DNA of 35,127 bases from JANQLU01 sp964434955 (GTDB taxonomy: Bacteria; Planctomycetota; Planctomycetia; Pirellulales; Pirellulaceae): contig CAYSXI010000036.1 of assembly GCA_964434955.1 (NCBI GenBank), forward strand, positions 1-35,127, in the 5' to 3' direction. The first letter of the stretch is position 1. Every line of letters begins with the position of its first letter. The notes under the pieces were generated by a model, which saw only the letters and a list, made by a program, of their open reading frames with translations, did not search any database and was not told where the DNA came from. A program made the translations under genes and the position numbers. Below are positions 1 through 8,758 of this stretch, piece by piece.

Positions 1-42
1 CCGTGACAAAACCAACATCTCGCGTCCTTTCGAAAAGTGCAT

Positions 43-76
43 AAAAAAACCCCGCCTGATTCGTTGACACGCGGGG
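43..76 (-). terminator. Rho-independent terminator (minus strand)
   Basis: A 6-bp G/C-only stem (CCCCGC at 50-55, GCGGGG at 71-76) is followed on the minus strand by seven T residues (43-49). It would stop leftward transcription. The nearest minus-strand gene upstream ends at 628, so the terminator lies about 550 bases past it; it may serve that gene or an unseen small transcript. Confidence 0.7.
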
Positions 77-195
77 CAAAACTCTCAGTGGAACCAAGAG
101 GTTTGATTTTGAATTCCTAAGTTGTGCCAACGAATTTCTCGAAGTGTATCGGGCGAAATTCGGACAACTTCAAAATTCCATTTTTCGGCAAAAGT

Positions 196-504
196 GCGCT
201 GCAAGCCGAAAACTTGATACGGGGGTGATAGGGGGGTGACTGGATAGTGATACGGGGGTGGTAAAAATTTCAGAAGTTTTTTTAGTGAAAAGGTCGCGCG
301 GCCCTAAAACGACGAGGCAGGGCAGGGGATTGCAACGATTTGTGAAACGCCGAAATCGAAGCATGTTTGCAGCGCTCTGCAGCGCATTTGCAGCGCAAAA
401 TCGGGTGGCGTCAAAAAACCCTATTTTTATAGATTCAAATCAGGGTCAAATCACCGAGAAATAGTGAAGCTCTGCGCCAATCACCCCCGTATCACCCCCC
501 TATC
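196..504. repeat. Phased short repeats, possible integrase arm-type sites
   Basis: Two repeat families surround a gene-free stretch. Family 1 is GATA(C/G)GGGGGTG. It occurs head to tail at 216-227, 227-238 and 249-260, and in the opposite orientation at 482-493 and 493-504; the start-to-start step inside each tandem pair is 11 bases, one helical turn. Family 2 is TGCAGCGC at 368-375, 378-385 and 389-396, again in 10-11 base steps, with one inverted copy at 196-203. Helically phased, clustered and oppositely oriented copies next to a tRNA half gene resemble arm-type or accessory-protein sites of a tyrosine-recombinase attachment region. The repeats are seen directly; the role is inferred. Confidence 0.55.
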
Positions 505-519
505 ACTACCCAAAATTCA

Positions 520-561
520 CTGGGGGTCAAAAGGTCGCAGGTTCGAATCCTGTCAGCCCGA
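520..561 (+). tRNA. 3' half of a tRNA-Pro(GGG) gene, attachment-site relic
   Basis: The stretch reads as tRNA positions 32-73. It has a 7-base anticodon loop with GGG at 34-36 (522-524), a 5-base 3' anticodon strand (527-531), a 5-base variable loop (532-536), a T-arm with stem GCAGG/CCTGT around TTCGAAT (537-553), the 3' acceptor strand CAGCCCG (554-560) and discriminator A561. The 5' half is missing: the bases before the loop do not pair with the 3' anticodon strand, and no CGGGCTG start lies upstream. This is a displaced 3' tRNA fragment, as left at one end of an element integrated at the anticodon loop. The element would lie to the left, outside the window. Confidence 0.75.
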
Positions 562-627
562 CTCTTTTCTGAATTGGCCAGTTATTTCTTCTTTTCAACT
601 CCCCGCCTGGATGGACGGTCATCGATT

Positions 628-3264
628 TTAAAGTCGAAGGATGCCGCTGAGTGCCGAAACGAGAAGCGTCGTAAGCGTCCAGCCGGCAAAAATTTGGAAC
701 CAGAAATAGACTCGCAGAATTCGGCCGGTGCGCACTTCAAATAGCTTTGTTTTGATGAGGACGCGACCTCGTTTTGCACTGGGCATCCAATAATTGGCTT
801 GATGCAAATCCAGTAAGGGCACAAACACATCGATCGAGTACATCAGCCCTTCGAACACCGGATAGTCACTCGATAACCGATGTTCGTTGGCTTCGAAGAC
901 ATGCTCCGCTTCCTTGCTGGGCGTCACGATTCGGAATTTCTCGCCAACCGTGAAAATGATCCAGCCAAAAATGATGATCACCAAACCAATCCATAGCGCT
1001 CGCCATGGTTGATAACCATAACCAATCAGCGGCCCGAGAACTCGATACCAGAATCCCTGGCCGGAGAACATTGCTGACTGCTCGCCTTGACGTTTTGCCT
1101 TGGCAATAAGAATTGCTGTTGCATCATCTTGGCGACCTGATTCATCGAGCACTTTGGCAAGATGTTCGTAGGGTTCGGCCGTGAATCGGTCATCGCTGAT
1201 TCTTCCGAGCCAATCCAACCTTGATTGCGCGTCTTTTGGTGATTCGTCCCCGATGCGTTCAAATTTAAAACCATGTACATATAGATTTCCGGCCACAGGC
1301 CAACTTTGCTCGTCGTCATGGAATGAACCGACATCAGCGTTTCGAAAATCCATGACGCAGTTGTCTGAGTTTGTCAAATCCTGAACGACCAATGGTCCCG
1401 ACGCTTTCAAGTTGGCGAGACTCAGGCCACCGATTATTTCGCTCCCAATAATTTCGACACTTCCTTCGACGGTCGTGCCCGAAAGCCGAAGGGCCTCGCT
1501 GTACCTTTCAAGCGGCAGTTTGCGCGGGTTATTGAATTTGGCCTGTTCGATTCGAATGGAGGACTTAACCCGATTTCCGCCCAAAGATACATGTCCAATT
1601 GACTCGAATCCTTCGTTGATCCTGATACCTGTTTCAAAGTCGCAGTTTGAAATGACAATGGCATTCTTGCCAGGATTATTGAACAATCCAGATTTCAGCA
1701 TGATCTGCCCCACTTTCGCGGCGATCATTCTAAACTCACCATCACACTTCACATTTGCGGCACTCAAAAATTTGGTTTCAATAGAATTTAAATAAACCGC
1801 ATAACTTTCTGGATTTTTCGGATTTGAATAATGACTGTTGGAAAGCCAAATCTCTCTGGCTGTGGTTTCGGAAAGTTGAAGTTGGCCTTTTGCTTCAAAA
1901 CCGTTGAGGAAAATCAACTCGGCACCAATTTCCATACCTTGCCCGTAGATCGCGTACTGATTTCCACTGTCGACCTTGGCACCGGCAAATGACATTTGCC
2001 CGTTGATTTTCGCATTACCAAAGTTGATATCGCCACTTGAACATTGAACAAAGTCCAAGTAGGCGGAGCCAGCAATTTGGGCGCGCTGCAAGAACAGGGC
2101 ATGTTTACGGTTGCTCTCAAACTTGCCGCGTTTCAGAACCAGGTCGTCGCCAACCACCAATGTTGGCATCCTGACTTCGCCCTTGCATTCAATTTTTTCC
2201 AGGTTCAACTCGTGTCCAACCGTCAACTTTTCGGCAAAAAGGGAATCCCCGTTTGGATTGTTGATCCGCGTGAAGCGAAGATCCACTTTTGACTTTATGT
2301 TCGCGCGGCTCAAATTAAGCCGCCCGTTGATAACCATATTAAGGCCCGCGGACCCGGACATGGTGATCGCATTCGCCTGCAAACTTTCAAATTCCGCATT
2401 TCCGTTAATCCATGTTTTTGTACTGAACTTTAGATTGCGACCAATCATAAGCTCATTAGCCTTAATGGCGTCGCCCGTTGGACGATTCAAGGCCTTTGCG
2501 ATTTCAGCCGGTGTCATTTCATCCGGCTTTTTCTCATTGTCTGGAGTAGGTTCGTTTGCTTCTTTCCCGAATTTCGCGTCCTGCATCTCCAATGAATAGG
2601 ATATTTTCGCACGAGTGAGATTTATCGATCTGATTTCTGCACGATCCAGATGTAACCCTTCTCCAATTTCTGCATTCTCCAGACTTATTGAACTTGCAAC
2701 TTTGGCATCAACCAGGAAAAAGTTTTTCCCGACTTTTGTATAACTACAGGATGCGATTCGAGCTTCAATCCGATTCAAATAAACGAAGTTTTCTACCTCG
2801 CAACGAATCAACCCAAATCCACCCATTTTGGAACCGTTGAGATGTAGCGAATCAAGCTCGCAATACAAAAAGTCCAAGCCTTGAAATTCACAATTCAAGA
2901 AACTAAGTGAGAAGGGAAATTTTGCATTTCGAATCGAAACCCGATCAAACTTCGCACCGATGGCCCCAATGCGTTCGGCATCTTTGGGCAACAATTCTCT
3001 GGCATTGGAATCCTCAAGCAACCATTTGACACACTTGCCACGAATCCTATTGGGTTCCGTCTTGGCTTCATATTTGGCTACTTTGCCGGTCGCGGCATGC
3101 TCAAAGAACTTTATCTCCGCTCGAGCCAAAACGCCGAATTCCTTTTTTGCAAGCTCAATCAGCGTTTCTGGTTGTTTCTCTTCCTGGGCAACCAAATTGC
3201 CAATTGAACAAAATAAAGATGGGACAAGAAAAAAAACAAATGCTTTATGAGACCAGGTTTTCAA
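628..3264 (-). CDS. Large secreted/membrane protein with repeat-rich body and C-terminal channel-like module
   Basis: The start is a TTG (3264) behind a strong Shine-Dalgarno GGAGG six bases upstream. An N-terminal signal peptide covers about residues 1-26 and ends near VAQ. Residues about 100-700 consist of recurring short units with regularly spaced hydrophobic and Asn/Gly positions (for example L-N-A-N-I or I-G-x-x-L repeats). This suggests a pentapeptide-like or beta-helical solenoid, although no strict pentapeptide code is visible. The last ~150 residues hold one transmembrane segment (about 755-775), a conserved-looking stretch VPLLDLHQANYW and a final transmembrane helix (about 850-876). 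The solenoid would lie outside the membrane. Relatives with this C-terminus are often named membrane-associated oxidoreductase or pentapeptide proteins, but no cofactor motif is visible, so no enzyme function is claimed. It is a single gene with no close partner. Confidence 0.85.
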   Translation of the reverse strand: MKTWSHKAFVFFLVPSLFCSIGNLVAQEEKQPETLIELAKKEFGVLARAEIKFFEHAATGKVAKYEAKTEPNRIRGKCVKWLLEDSNARELLPKDAERIGAIGAKFDRVSIRNAKFPFSLSFLNCEFQGLDFLYCELDSLHLNGSKMGGFGLIRCEVENFVYLNRIEARIASCSYTKVGKNFFLVDAKVASSISLENAEIGEGLHLDRAEIRSINLTRAKISYSLEMQDAKFGKEANEPTPDNEKKPDEMTPAEIAKALNRPTGDAIKANELMIGRNLKFSTKTWINGNAEFESLQANAITMSGSAGLNMVINGRLNLSRANIKSKVDLRFTRINNPNGDSLFAEKLTVGHELNLEKIECKGEVRMPTLVVGDDLVLKRGKFESNRKHALFLQRAQIAGSAYLDFVQCSSGDINFGNAKINGQMSFAGAKVDSGNQYAIYGQGMEIGAELIFLNGFEAKGQLQLSETTAREIWLSNSHYSNPKNPESYAVYLNSIETKFLSAANVKCDGEFRMIAAKVGQIMLKSGLFNNPGKNAIVISNCDFETGIRINEGFESIGHVSLGGNRVKSSIRIEQAKFNNPRKLPLERYSEALRLSGTTVEGSVEIIGSEIIGGLSLANLKASGPLVVQDLTNSDNCVMDFRNADVGSFHDDEQSWPVAGNLYVHGFKFERIGDESPKDAQSRLDWLGRISDDRFTAEPYEHLAKVLDESGRQDDATAILIAKAKRQGEQSAMFSGQGFWYRVLGPLIGYGYQPWRALWIGLVIIIFGWIIFTVGEKFRIVTPSKEAEHVFEANEHRLSSDYPVFEGLMYSIDVFVPLLDLHQANYWMPSAKRGRVLIKTKLFEVRTGRILRVYFWFQIFAGWTLTTLLVSALSGILRL

Positions 3265-3570
3265 TTTTTGCCTCCAAGGGCAATGGCTTGTTCATATACG
3301 AAGGATACCGGCAAAGGCCAAACGGACGCCATATTATAACCGCAGAGTTTGCCTCCGTTGGAAAACAACGTTTTTTGGGGTGGGCAAATTTTTGGGGCGG
3401 GCAAAGCAGGGCCGTAGGCACGCGCGTGTTTGGGTAATATGCATCTGCTCAATTTGATTCCGCAACTAAAGGTATAATTCGCGGGTCACCTGGCCACATC
3501 GAGTTGCCCGAATCAAAATAATTTTTTAAACGCTTTGCAAGACTGACAATCAAGTTGGGGAGTGCCTCAA
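3265..3570. promoter_or_regulatory. Divergent intergenic region between the 878-aa gene and the lipoprotein gene
   Basis: This 306-base gap separates two divergent genes and must carry both promoters. A perfect TATAAT box sits at 3473-3478, about 93 bases before the lipoprotein start. A TTGATT (3454-3459) lies upstream, but its 13-base spacing is too short for a good -35 element. Nothing else is recognised here. Confidence 0.35.
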
Positions 3571-4101
3571 ATGAACGACAATATTTCTATGCGGATGGTT
3601 GCCGCCTGTTTGCTGATCACGACTTTTTTGGGCTGTGGGGGTGCTGAACCAAACTGGCAGTCGGGGGATTCCAAGGATAAAGCCGTTACAGCAAGTTTTC
3701 CGCGGAAACCGAAGCCGGGCAAAGGTGAAGACGATCGAGACCTGACGGTCGCAACATTTCGCGACACCAGCTATTTCATTGGATCCGGCAATTTCCCGAC
3801 CCCCTTGCCGGGTGTTGCCGAAGTGTTGGAGAGTTGTCAGGACGAACTTCAAACGTACTGGGCCACGATAATCCGTATGACGGAGATTTCACTTGGCGAA
3901 TGCCAGGGGATTGAAATCGTCGCTTCCAATCTGGCCGGGACGGAGTTCATCGTGACTCGACTTTATGCTCAACAAGCGCCCTTTAACAACGTTTATCGTG
4001 TCTACGAGATCGCCGTGCAAGGCAACGACGAGTCCTTGATTGAGCACGAATATACATCAACGTTTTTTGACTCGTTTGTGATCAAAGAAGGAAAGAAATA
4101 G
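3571..4101 (+). CDS. Small lipoprotein of unknown function
   Basis: The reading frame is open from a GTG at 3562, but the ATG at 3571 is preferred because GGGGAG lies about eight bases upstream of it. The 176-residue product begins with a short charged n-region, a hydrophobic core and a lipobox ending L-G-C-G-G, so it is probably lipidated at Cys near residue 22 and held on the periplasmic side of a membrane. The mature part has about 150 residues with no motif that I recognise; it is mildly acidic and shows no repeats. The protein stands alone, facing away from the large membrane protein on its left. Confidence 0.75.
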   Translation: MNDNISMRMVAACLLITTFLGCGGAEPNWQSGDSKDKAVTASFPRKPKPGKGEDDRDLTVATFRDTSYFIGSGNFPTPLPGVAEVLESCQDELQTYWATIIRMTEISLGECQGIEIVASNLAGTEFIVTRLYAQQAPFNNVYRVYEIAVQGNDESLIEHEYTSTFFDSFVIKEGKK

Positions 4102-4251
4102 CTCACCAAACAGTCTTGAGTCCGTGAGTATCAGTTAGCCTTTATCACGATCACTGCAAACACGTCGGAATATCGTTGCAAAATGCATTGGAAAAGAACG
4201 GCAGAATGAATTGAAGCCTTCCCATGATCCGCCGATTCTTTTAGGCACATC

Positions 4252-4824
4252 ATGTCGCTTGATATACCCATCATTCCAAACGTTGAAATCGCGAAGCTTC
4301 CGTTTCGCTGCCTCGCCGCGTTGGCTTTTCGGTCACTTTGTCGCGTCGAAGAAGTCCTGCTGCTTTTGTATGGCAAAAAATTACGTGGCGAATCTCGAAT
4401 TGCGTTCGAGAAAACAAAAGAGCATCTTGCCCAAATCATGAGCTGCTCTCCTGACGTCGAGTCGGCCACCGAGATCATGCCCTGGTCCATGTACAAGGAC
4501 TTCGAAAATCTCCTGGAACGTCATGCCGGTGGAAGCGTCCAACGTATTGCGATGATTGCCGCGCAAGAGTCAACCCGACTGAACGGCCGGAAGACCAACT
4601 CGGCAATTGGCTCGGCCATCGAATTGTCGATGGGAATAAAGGATGAGCAGTTGCAAGACCGCCTTCGGTTTTTGATCGCAGACTCGGCCCATCATGATTT
4701 TGAAAGCTTGGCCAACTACCTTGCGGCGGGCCAGATAGAAACTGACTCAGCGGTCGAAAACAATTTTCTCGGGGAGGTCTGGCGAGAAATACCTGACTGG
4801 AACTTGTTAAAATCAAATATCTAA
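4252..4824 (+). CDS. Hypothetical protein, mostly alpha-helical
   Basis: The 190-residue product has no signal peptide and no membrane segment. Its composition, with many Ala/Leu/Glu runs, suggests helices. The start ATG has only a weak AGG about eight bases upstream. I do not recognise the family. It is followed after 46 bases by another unrecognised cytoplasmic gene on the same strand, so the two may be co-transcribed. Codon use looks similar to the neighbours. A small-partner or immunity role is conceivable from the paired layout but is not supported by any motif. Confidence 0.65.
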   Translation: MSLDIPIIPNVEIAKLPFRCLAALAFRSLCRVEEVLLLLYGKKLRGESRIAFEKTKEHLAQIMSCSPDVESATEIMPWSMYKDFENLLERHAGGSVQRIAMIAAQESTRLNGRKTNSAIGSAIELSMGIKDEQLQDRLRFLIADSAHHDFESLANYLAAGQIETDSAVENNFLGEVWREIPDWNLLKSNI

Positions 4825-4870
4825 ACCTTTTCGTCCGCTCATTCGCCCGCAACCAAAAACGCAAGCTGAC

Positions 4871-5605
4871 TTGCTTTGTTTTCCTTATGTCGGCAGGTGT
4901 GATTTTGGGCTTAAATCAGTCATCCAAGTAACGATTGGAACTCCTGTGTCGATTTTGGCCGATCAAATCGAATCGAATATGTTCCGCGGCATGGTGTTGC
5001 CGGGCGCCCTGAAAAAACTCTTTCAATGGATCGAATCCAACGGCTTCTACGAAGATTCTTTTGAAGGTCGGTTTGGCTCTCTCTTTGATGAGGAAGCAGT
5101 TGAGCCTGAAACGGATGAAGAACAGTTCGGCGGCACGGAAATAACTTTTGGCAGCCAACATTCGACTGACTACATTTCGTCTCTTTTGGGGCACAGTCGC
5201 GAACAGATACTCCAAAGACTTTGCGTCATTGCTTTGACCGGGATGGACGGGTCCCATGCGGCGATTTGGCTTGACGATGATGGCCAACAGCACATCGTCC
5301 ACATCGGCTCCGGAGCAGGATCGGGGTTGTTATGTGTACTCGCCACGGATGCGGTCGATTTCCTGCGTTTGCTTGCCATCGGGTATCGGGAAATTTGTTG
5401 GCCCGAAGAATTTGCCCATGCCCCGAACGCTAACGATCCCGATGTCCTAACTCATCCCAATGTTGATTTTCAGCGTTGGGTACGCGACACGTTCGAGACG
5501 ACCATTCCCGATACCGCTTTGGAGATCATAAAGAATCCAAGCAGCATGCACAGCTCCGAATCCAATGACCCATTCTGGCAATGGTTCAAGAAAAACAGCG
5601 AGTGA
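4871..5605 (+). CDS. Hypothetical protein, possible SMI1/KNR4 (SUKH)-like
   Basis: The longest form starts at a TTG (4871) without a Shine-Dalgarno site. The frame is open upstream to a TAA near 4808 but has no ATG, so the true start may be the TTG, the GTG near 4946, or the ATG at 4979. The product (up to 244 residues) has an acidic middle and a C-terminal half with the pattern AVDFLRLLAIGYREICW, later NVDFQRWV and a C-terminal PFWQW. From memory, this pattern resembles SMI1/KNR4-like proteins, many of which are immunity proteins against polymorphic toxins, but the match is weak. No toxin gene is adjacent. It is probably co-transcribed with the gene ending at 4824. Confidence 0.6.
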   Translation: MLCFPYVGRCDFGLKSVIQVTIGTPVSILADQIESNMFRGMVLPGALKKLFQWIESNGFYEDSFEGRFGSLFDEEAVEPETDEEQFGGTEITFGSQHSTDYISSLLGHSREQILQRLCVIALTGMDGSHAAIWLDDDGQQHIVHIGSGAGSGLLCVLATDAVDFLRLLAIGYREICWPEEFAHAPNANDPDVLTHPNVDFQRWVRDTFETTIPDTALEIIKNPSSMHSSESNDPFWQWFKKNSE

Positions 5606-5667
5606 GTTTAAACGGTCAAACCGGAAGCCTTGGTGGTGTCAGCCAGAATTCAGTCCAGCTGAACGAT

Positions 5668-6252
5668 CTACGTAGGCTGGTGAATTTCCACTTCCAACTT
5701 CGTTAGAAAAGCCGCCAACCATTTCGGGTGAGCTGGCCAAGCCGGCGCGGTGATCAAGTTTGCGTCAACGTGAACGTCGTCCCAATCCTTGTCGACAAAA
5801 ATCCCGCCTGCTGCTTCAATTTCGGGTGCACAGGCGGGATAGGCCGAACAATGCTTCCCTTCAATCACTTTCGCGGCTGCGAGAATCTGAAGTCCATGAC
5901 AAATGGCGGCAATCGGTTTCTCACTCGAATGAAAGTGCTGAACCCATTCAATGACTCGTGAGTTTAATCGCAAATACTCGGGCGCACGCCCTCCCGGCAA
6001 CAACAATGCGTCATAAGATTGAACGTCCACCTTGTCAAAGTTGGCCGTGAGTTGAAATTGATGGCCGGGCTTTTCCGTGTAGGTTTGATCGCCTTCAAAG
6101 TCGTGGATCGCCGTTTTCACAGAATCACCCGATTGTTTTTCCGGGCACACAACATCGACCTGGCAACCGACCATGCTCAGTGCCTGATACGGAACCATGA
6201 CTTCATAGTCTTCAACGAAATCTCCTACAATCATCAAAATGGAACGCGGCAC
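5668..6252 (-). CDS. DJ-1/PfpI family protein (class I glutamine amidotransferase-like)
   Basis: The start is GTG (6252) behind a strong purine-rich Shine-Dalgarno (GAGAGGAAA). The 194-residue length and fold pattern match the DJ-1/PfpI superfamily. The N-terminal strand SILMIVGDFVEDYEV carries the usual conserved Glu, LLLPGGRAPEYLR is the oxyanion-side loop, and the nucleophile elbow AAICHG places Cys118 next to His119. Family members include intracellular proteases, glyoxalase/deglycase enzymes and chaperones; sequence alone does not separate these. The protein is cytosolic with no signal peptide. It is transcribed alone and converges with the gene ending at 5605. Confidence 0.9.
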   Translation of the reverse strand: MPRSILMIVGDFVEDYEVMVPYQALSMVGCQVDVVCPEKQSGDSVKTAIHDFEGDQTYTEKPGHQFQLTANFDKVDVQSYDALLLPGGRAPEYLRLNSRVIEWVQHFHSSEKPIAAICHGLQILAAAKVIEGKHCSAYPACAPEIEAAGGIFVDKDWDDVHVDANLITAPAWPAHPKWLAAFLTKLEVEIHQPT

Positions 6253-6498
6253 TCTTTCCTCTCCCTAATCGGCTATCGTTCAACAAGTCAATTCGCCAAC
6301 ATAGATCGATAAGACGTTACAATCAATTGGCAGGAGAATTCGATTCGTGGGCAGCGTAACGACGCGAGCCACCCAATTCTCTCGGTTCGCGTCGATGCCA
6401 ATCGTTTTCTCTTTCCTTCGAATTCGGGCAAATTGCCAAGGGCAGTTGAAACGAACTGAATTTGAATTCAACCGATCAATTAATCCTCGTAGTGAAGC

Positions 6499-7227
6499 AT
6501 GAATCTGAATCTCTTGTTGGCCAGCAGTTCTCGTTGCCACCCTCACGGATACCTTGGCCATTGCGAATCGGAACTGAAACAGTTGTTTGAAGGGAAAAAC
6601 GAAATCATTTTCGTCCCATTCGCGCGGCCCGCGGGAATGAGCCACGACGAATACACCGAAACAGCGCGAGAGCGATTCCATCAAATCGGATTTGAAATGA
6701 AGGGTCTTCATCAATTCAACGATCCGGTTCAAGCCGTCGATTCGGCCGAGGGCATCTTTGTTGGCGGAGGAAATACCTTTGTATTGCTTCGCGATCTTTA
6801 CCAACTCAACTTGATGGAAGTGCTACGCCGAAGAATCCAGGAAGGAATGCCCTATATGGGAACTTCCGCCGGCTCAAATATCGCCGGATTGTCCATTGGT
6901 ACATCCAATGACATGCCGATCGTGCATCCGCCAAGTTTTGACGCGTTGGCAGTCGTGCCCTTCAACATCAATCCGCACTTTCCAGCGGAGAAGCCGGACC
7001 CGAAACATCATGGAGAAACTCGCGAACAGCGGATCGCCGAGTTTCATCATTTCAACGATCAAGAAGTCGTCTGCCTGTATGAAGACGGAATGCTCCAGAT
7101 TCGAAACAATGAAATCGCACTGGTCGGCAACCGGCCCGCATTGGTCATGCAGAAGAATGGTGAAACAATCTCATTATCACCGGGCAACATCTCTGCAGAA
7201 CTATCCTTGGATTGGAATTCAAACTAA
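6499..7227 (+). CDS. pepE: Peptidase E (alpha-aspartyl dipeptidase), family S51
   Basis: The 242-residue product has the S51 layout: an N-terminal Rossmann-like strand LNLLLASSS, the GGGNTF loop (residues 89-94), the nucleophile motif GTSAGSN with Ser123, Asp138 in TSNDMP and His160 in NINPHF. These fit the Ser-His-Asp arrangement of the E. coli enzyme and its usual length (about 230 residues). Peptidase E cleaves dipeptides with N-terminal aspartate in the cytoplasm. The Shine-Dalgarno is weak. The next gene begins about 30 bases downstream. Confidence 0.93.
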   Translation: MNLNLLLASSSRCHPHGYLGHCESELKQLFEGKNEIIFVPFARPAGMSHDEYTETARERFHQIGFEMKGLHQFNDPVQAVDSAEGIFVGGGNTFVLLRDLYQLNLMEVLRRRIQEGMPYMGTSAGSNIAGLSIGTSNDMPIVHPPSFDALAVVPFNINPHFPAEKPDPKHHGETREQRIAEFHHFNDQEVVCLYEDGMLQIRNNEIALVGNRPALVMQKNGETISLSPGNISAELSLDWNSN

Positions 7228-7256
7228 CGCCTTTATCATTTCGCGTGAGATCTGAC

Positions 7257-8651
7257 ATGCATCGATATCTTTTTGCGGCAGCCCTTTGGATTCTCGCCGC
7301 TTTTCCTGCTTGGGCTCAAAAACCGATTGTTTCGGTCGACAACCAACCGAAGCGCATGGAGTTGAGTCGAGATGGGCGATACCTGGCTTTGCTCGTCGAC
7401 TCCGAGAAGCCACTCAAATCCGATCTGCTTCGAATTTGGGATACGAAAACGGGAAAAGAAATCACCAAGCCGGAATTGGCATTCGAAGGAACCGGCCTTT
7501 TTGAGTTCTCGCCTACCGAAGATCTGCTTCTCGTCGGAACTCGAAAAACTGCAGCAATCGAAATGTTTGGCCTGCCGGATTGGAAAAAGATTCACGTCCA
7601 GAGATTTGACGGCGTTGGAGTTCGATTCAACACGTTGAAATTTGAGCCAGGCGGCAAATGGATCGTCCGAATTCTAAACCACTAGAAACTCTCGTTTATT
7701 GAGACGGCAACCGGCAAGGAAATCCGCTCGGGCGAGGTCGCAATCGACCAACGATTTGGCACGGGAACCGAACACCTTTTTGTTAGTTCGGACGGAAAGT
7801 ATTTGGCAACATACACCTACAACCATGGTACGGAAGTTTGGGATGTCGACACGTTAAGTCGGGTAATCCAGTTTCCAGCGCTTCTGAATCTGAATACGGA
7901 CGGTACGATCAAATCCAACCGACAAAGCTTCAGCGACCTCGCATTTGTGCCCGGCAAAGATATGGTTTTGATCCGAGATTGCAATGGCTTGCAGCTATAC
8001 AATTTCAAAGGCAAGGATCCGCTCAAGGTCTTCAAAGTTTCGGCCCAGCGGATATGTGGTTTTCTGGAGCAAGGACGTGTTTGCGTCGTTCGCGACGTTG
8101 TCATCGACCTCAAGACGGGAAAGAAAACCACTTTGCTGCCTTCGATTCCCGATGGCCAAGGACGAAAACAACGCGCGGAACGAGTCTGCCTTAGTGCAGA
8201 CGGAAGCACGCTCGCCGCTTTGTACGATACCAATCAGGTTTACTTATTTGACGCACAAAAGCTTCTCGCGCAATGGCGGACGAAACAGAACGCTCAAATT
8301 GCGAAGCAACGCAAACCGGGAACACCTCCTGCCAAGAAATCTCCTGCCAAGAAAGTTCGCGGGAAAACGATGGCGGAGTGGATGGCGCAGTTGCAATCGG
8401 GTGATCGCAATAAAAGGCTTAAGGCTGGCCAGGCATTGGCCAAGTTCGGGAAAAAACCGGTTCCACAGCTGATCAAGCAACTCAAACACAAAGATGTCGC
8501 TCGCAGACGTCGAGCCGCGCAGGCGCTTGGGGTGATTGGCCCCAATGCCAAAGACGCCATTCCGCAACTTAAAGAAGCGATCGAGGACGTTGACGAAAGG
8601 GTTAGGGAATATGCGCGCGACGCGCTGAAAAAAATCGAAAGTTCGAATTGA
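7257..8651 (+). pseudogene. Secreted WD40-HEAT protein interrupted by one in-frame TAG
   Basis: Two open stretches (7257-7682 and 7686-8651) lie in the same frame, separated only by the TAG at 7683-7685 (codon 143 of 464). The protein reads straight through: before the stop it has a signal peptide (residues 1-20, ending AWA) and two WD40/beta-propeller blades (SRDGRYLALL, RIWDTKTGKE). After the stop another blade follows at once (IETATGKE, then SSDGKYLATY and TEVWD). The C-terminal ~95 residues form HEAT repeats (KPVPQLIKQL, DAIPQLKEAI). An ATG-led restart is not evident right after the stop. This may be a recent nonsense mutation, suppression or a sequencing error; a CAG or TGG codon would repair it. 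Confidence 0.8.
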
Positions 8652-8758
8652 CGGCAGTATTTGCGTTCGACGTTTTGAATTGGGCCGGGCAATCGGCTAG
8701 TATTTCCGATTGATATTCGGGTCGCCTCAATGGGCGAGTTTAGTCGGGAGAGAAAATT

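Noticed and set aside
3454..3478. TTGATT/TATAAT as a full promoter for the lipoprotein gene
   Set aside because: The -10 is perfect, but the 13-base spacing is too short for a standard sigma-70 promoter; only the -10 is noted.
7212..7685. Start of the WD40 gene at 7212 inside pepE
   Set aside because: The Met at 7257 begins a proper signal peptide; the upstream extension only overlaps pepE.
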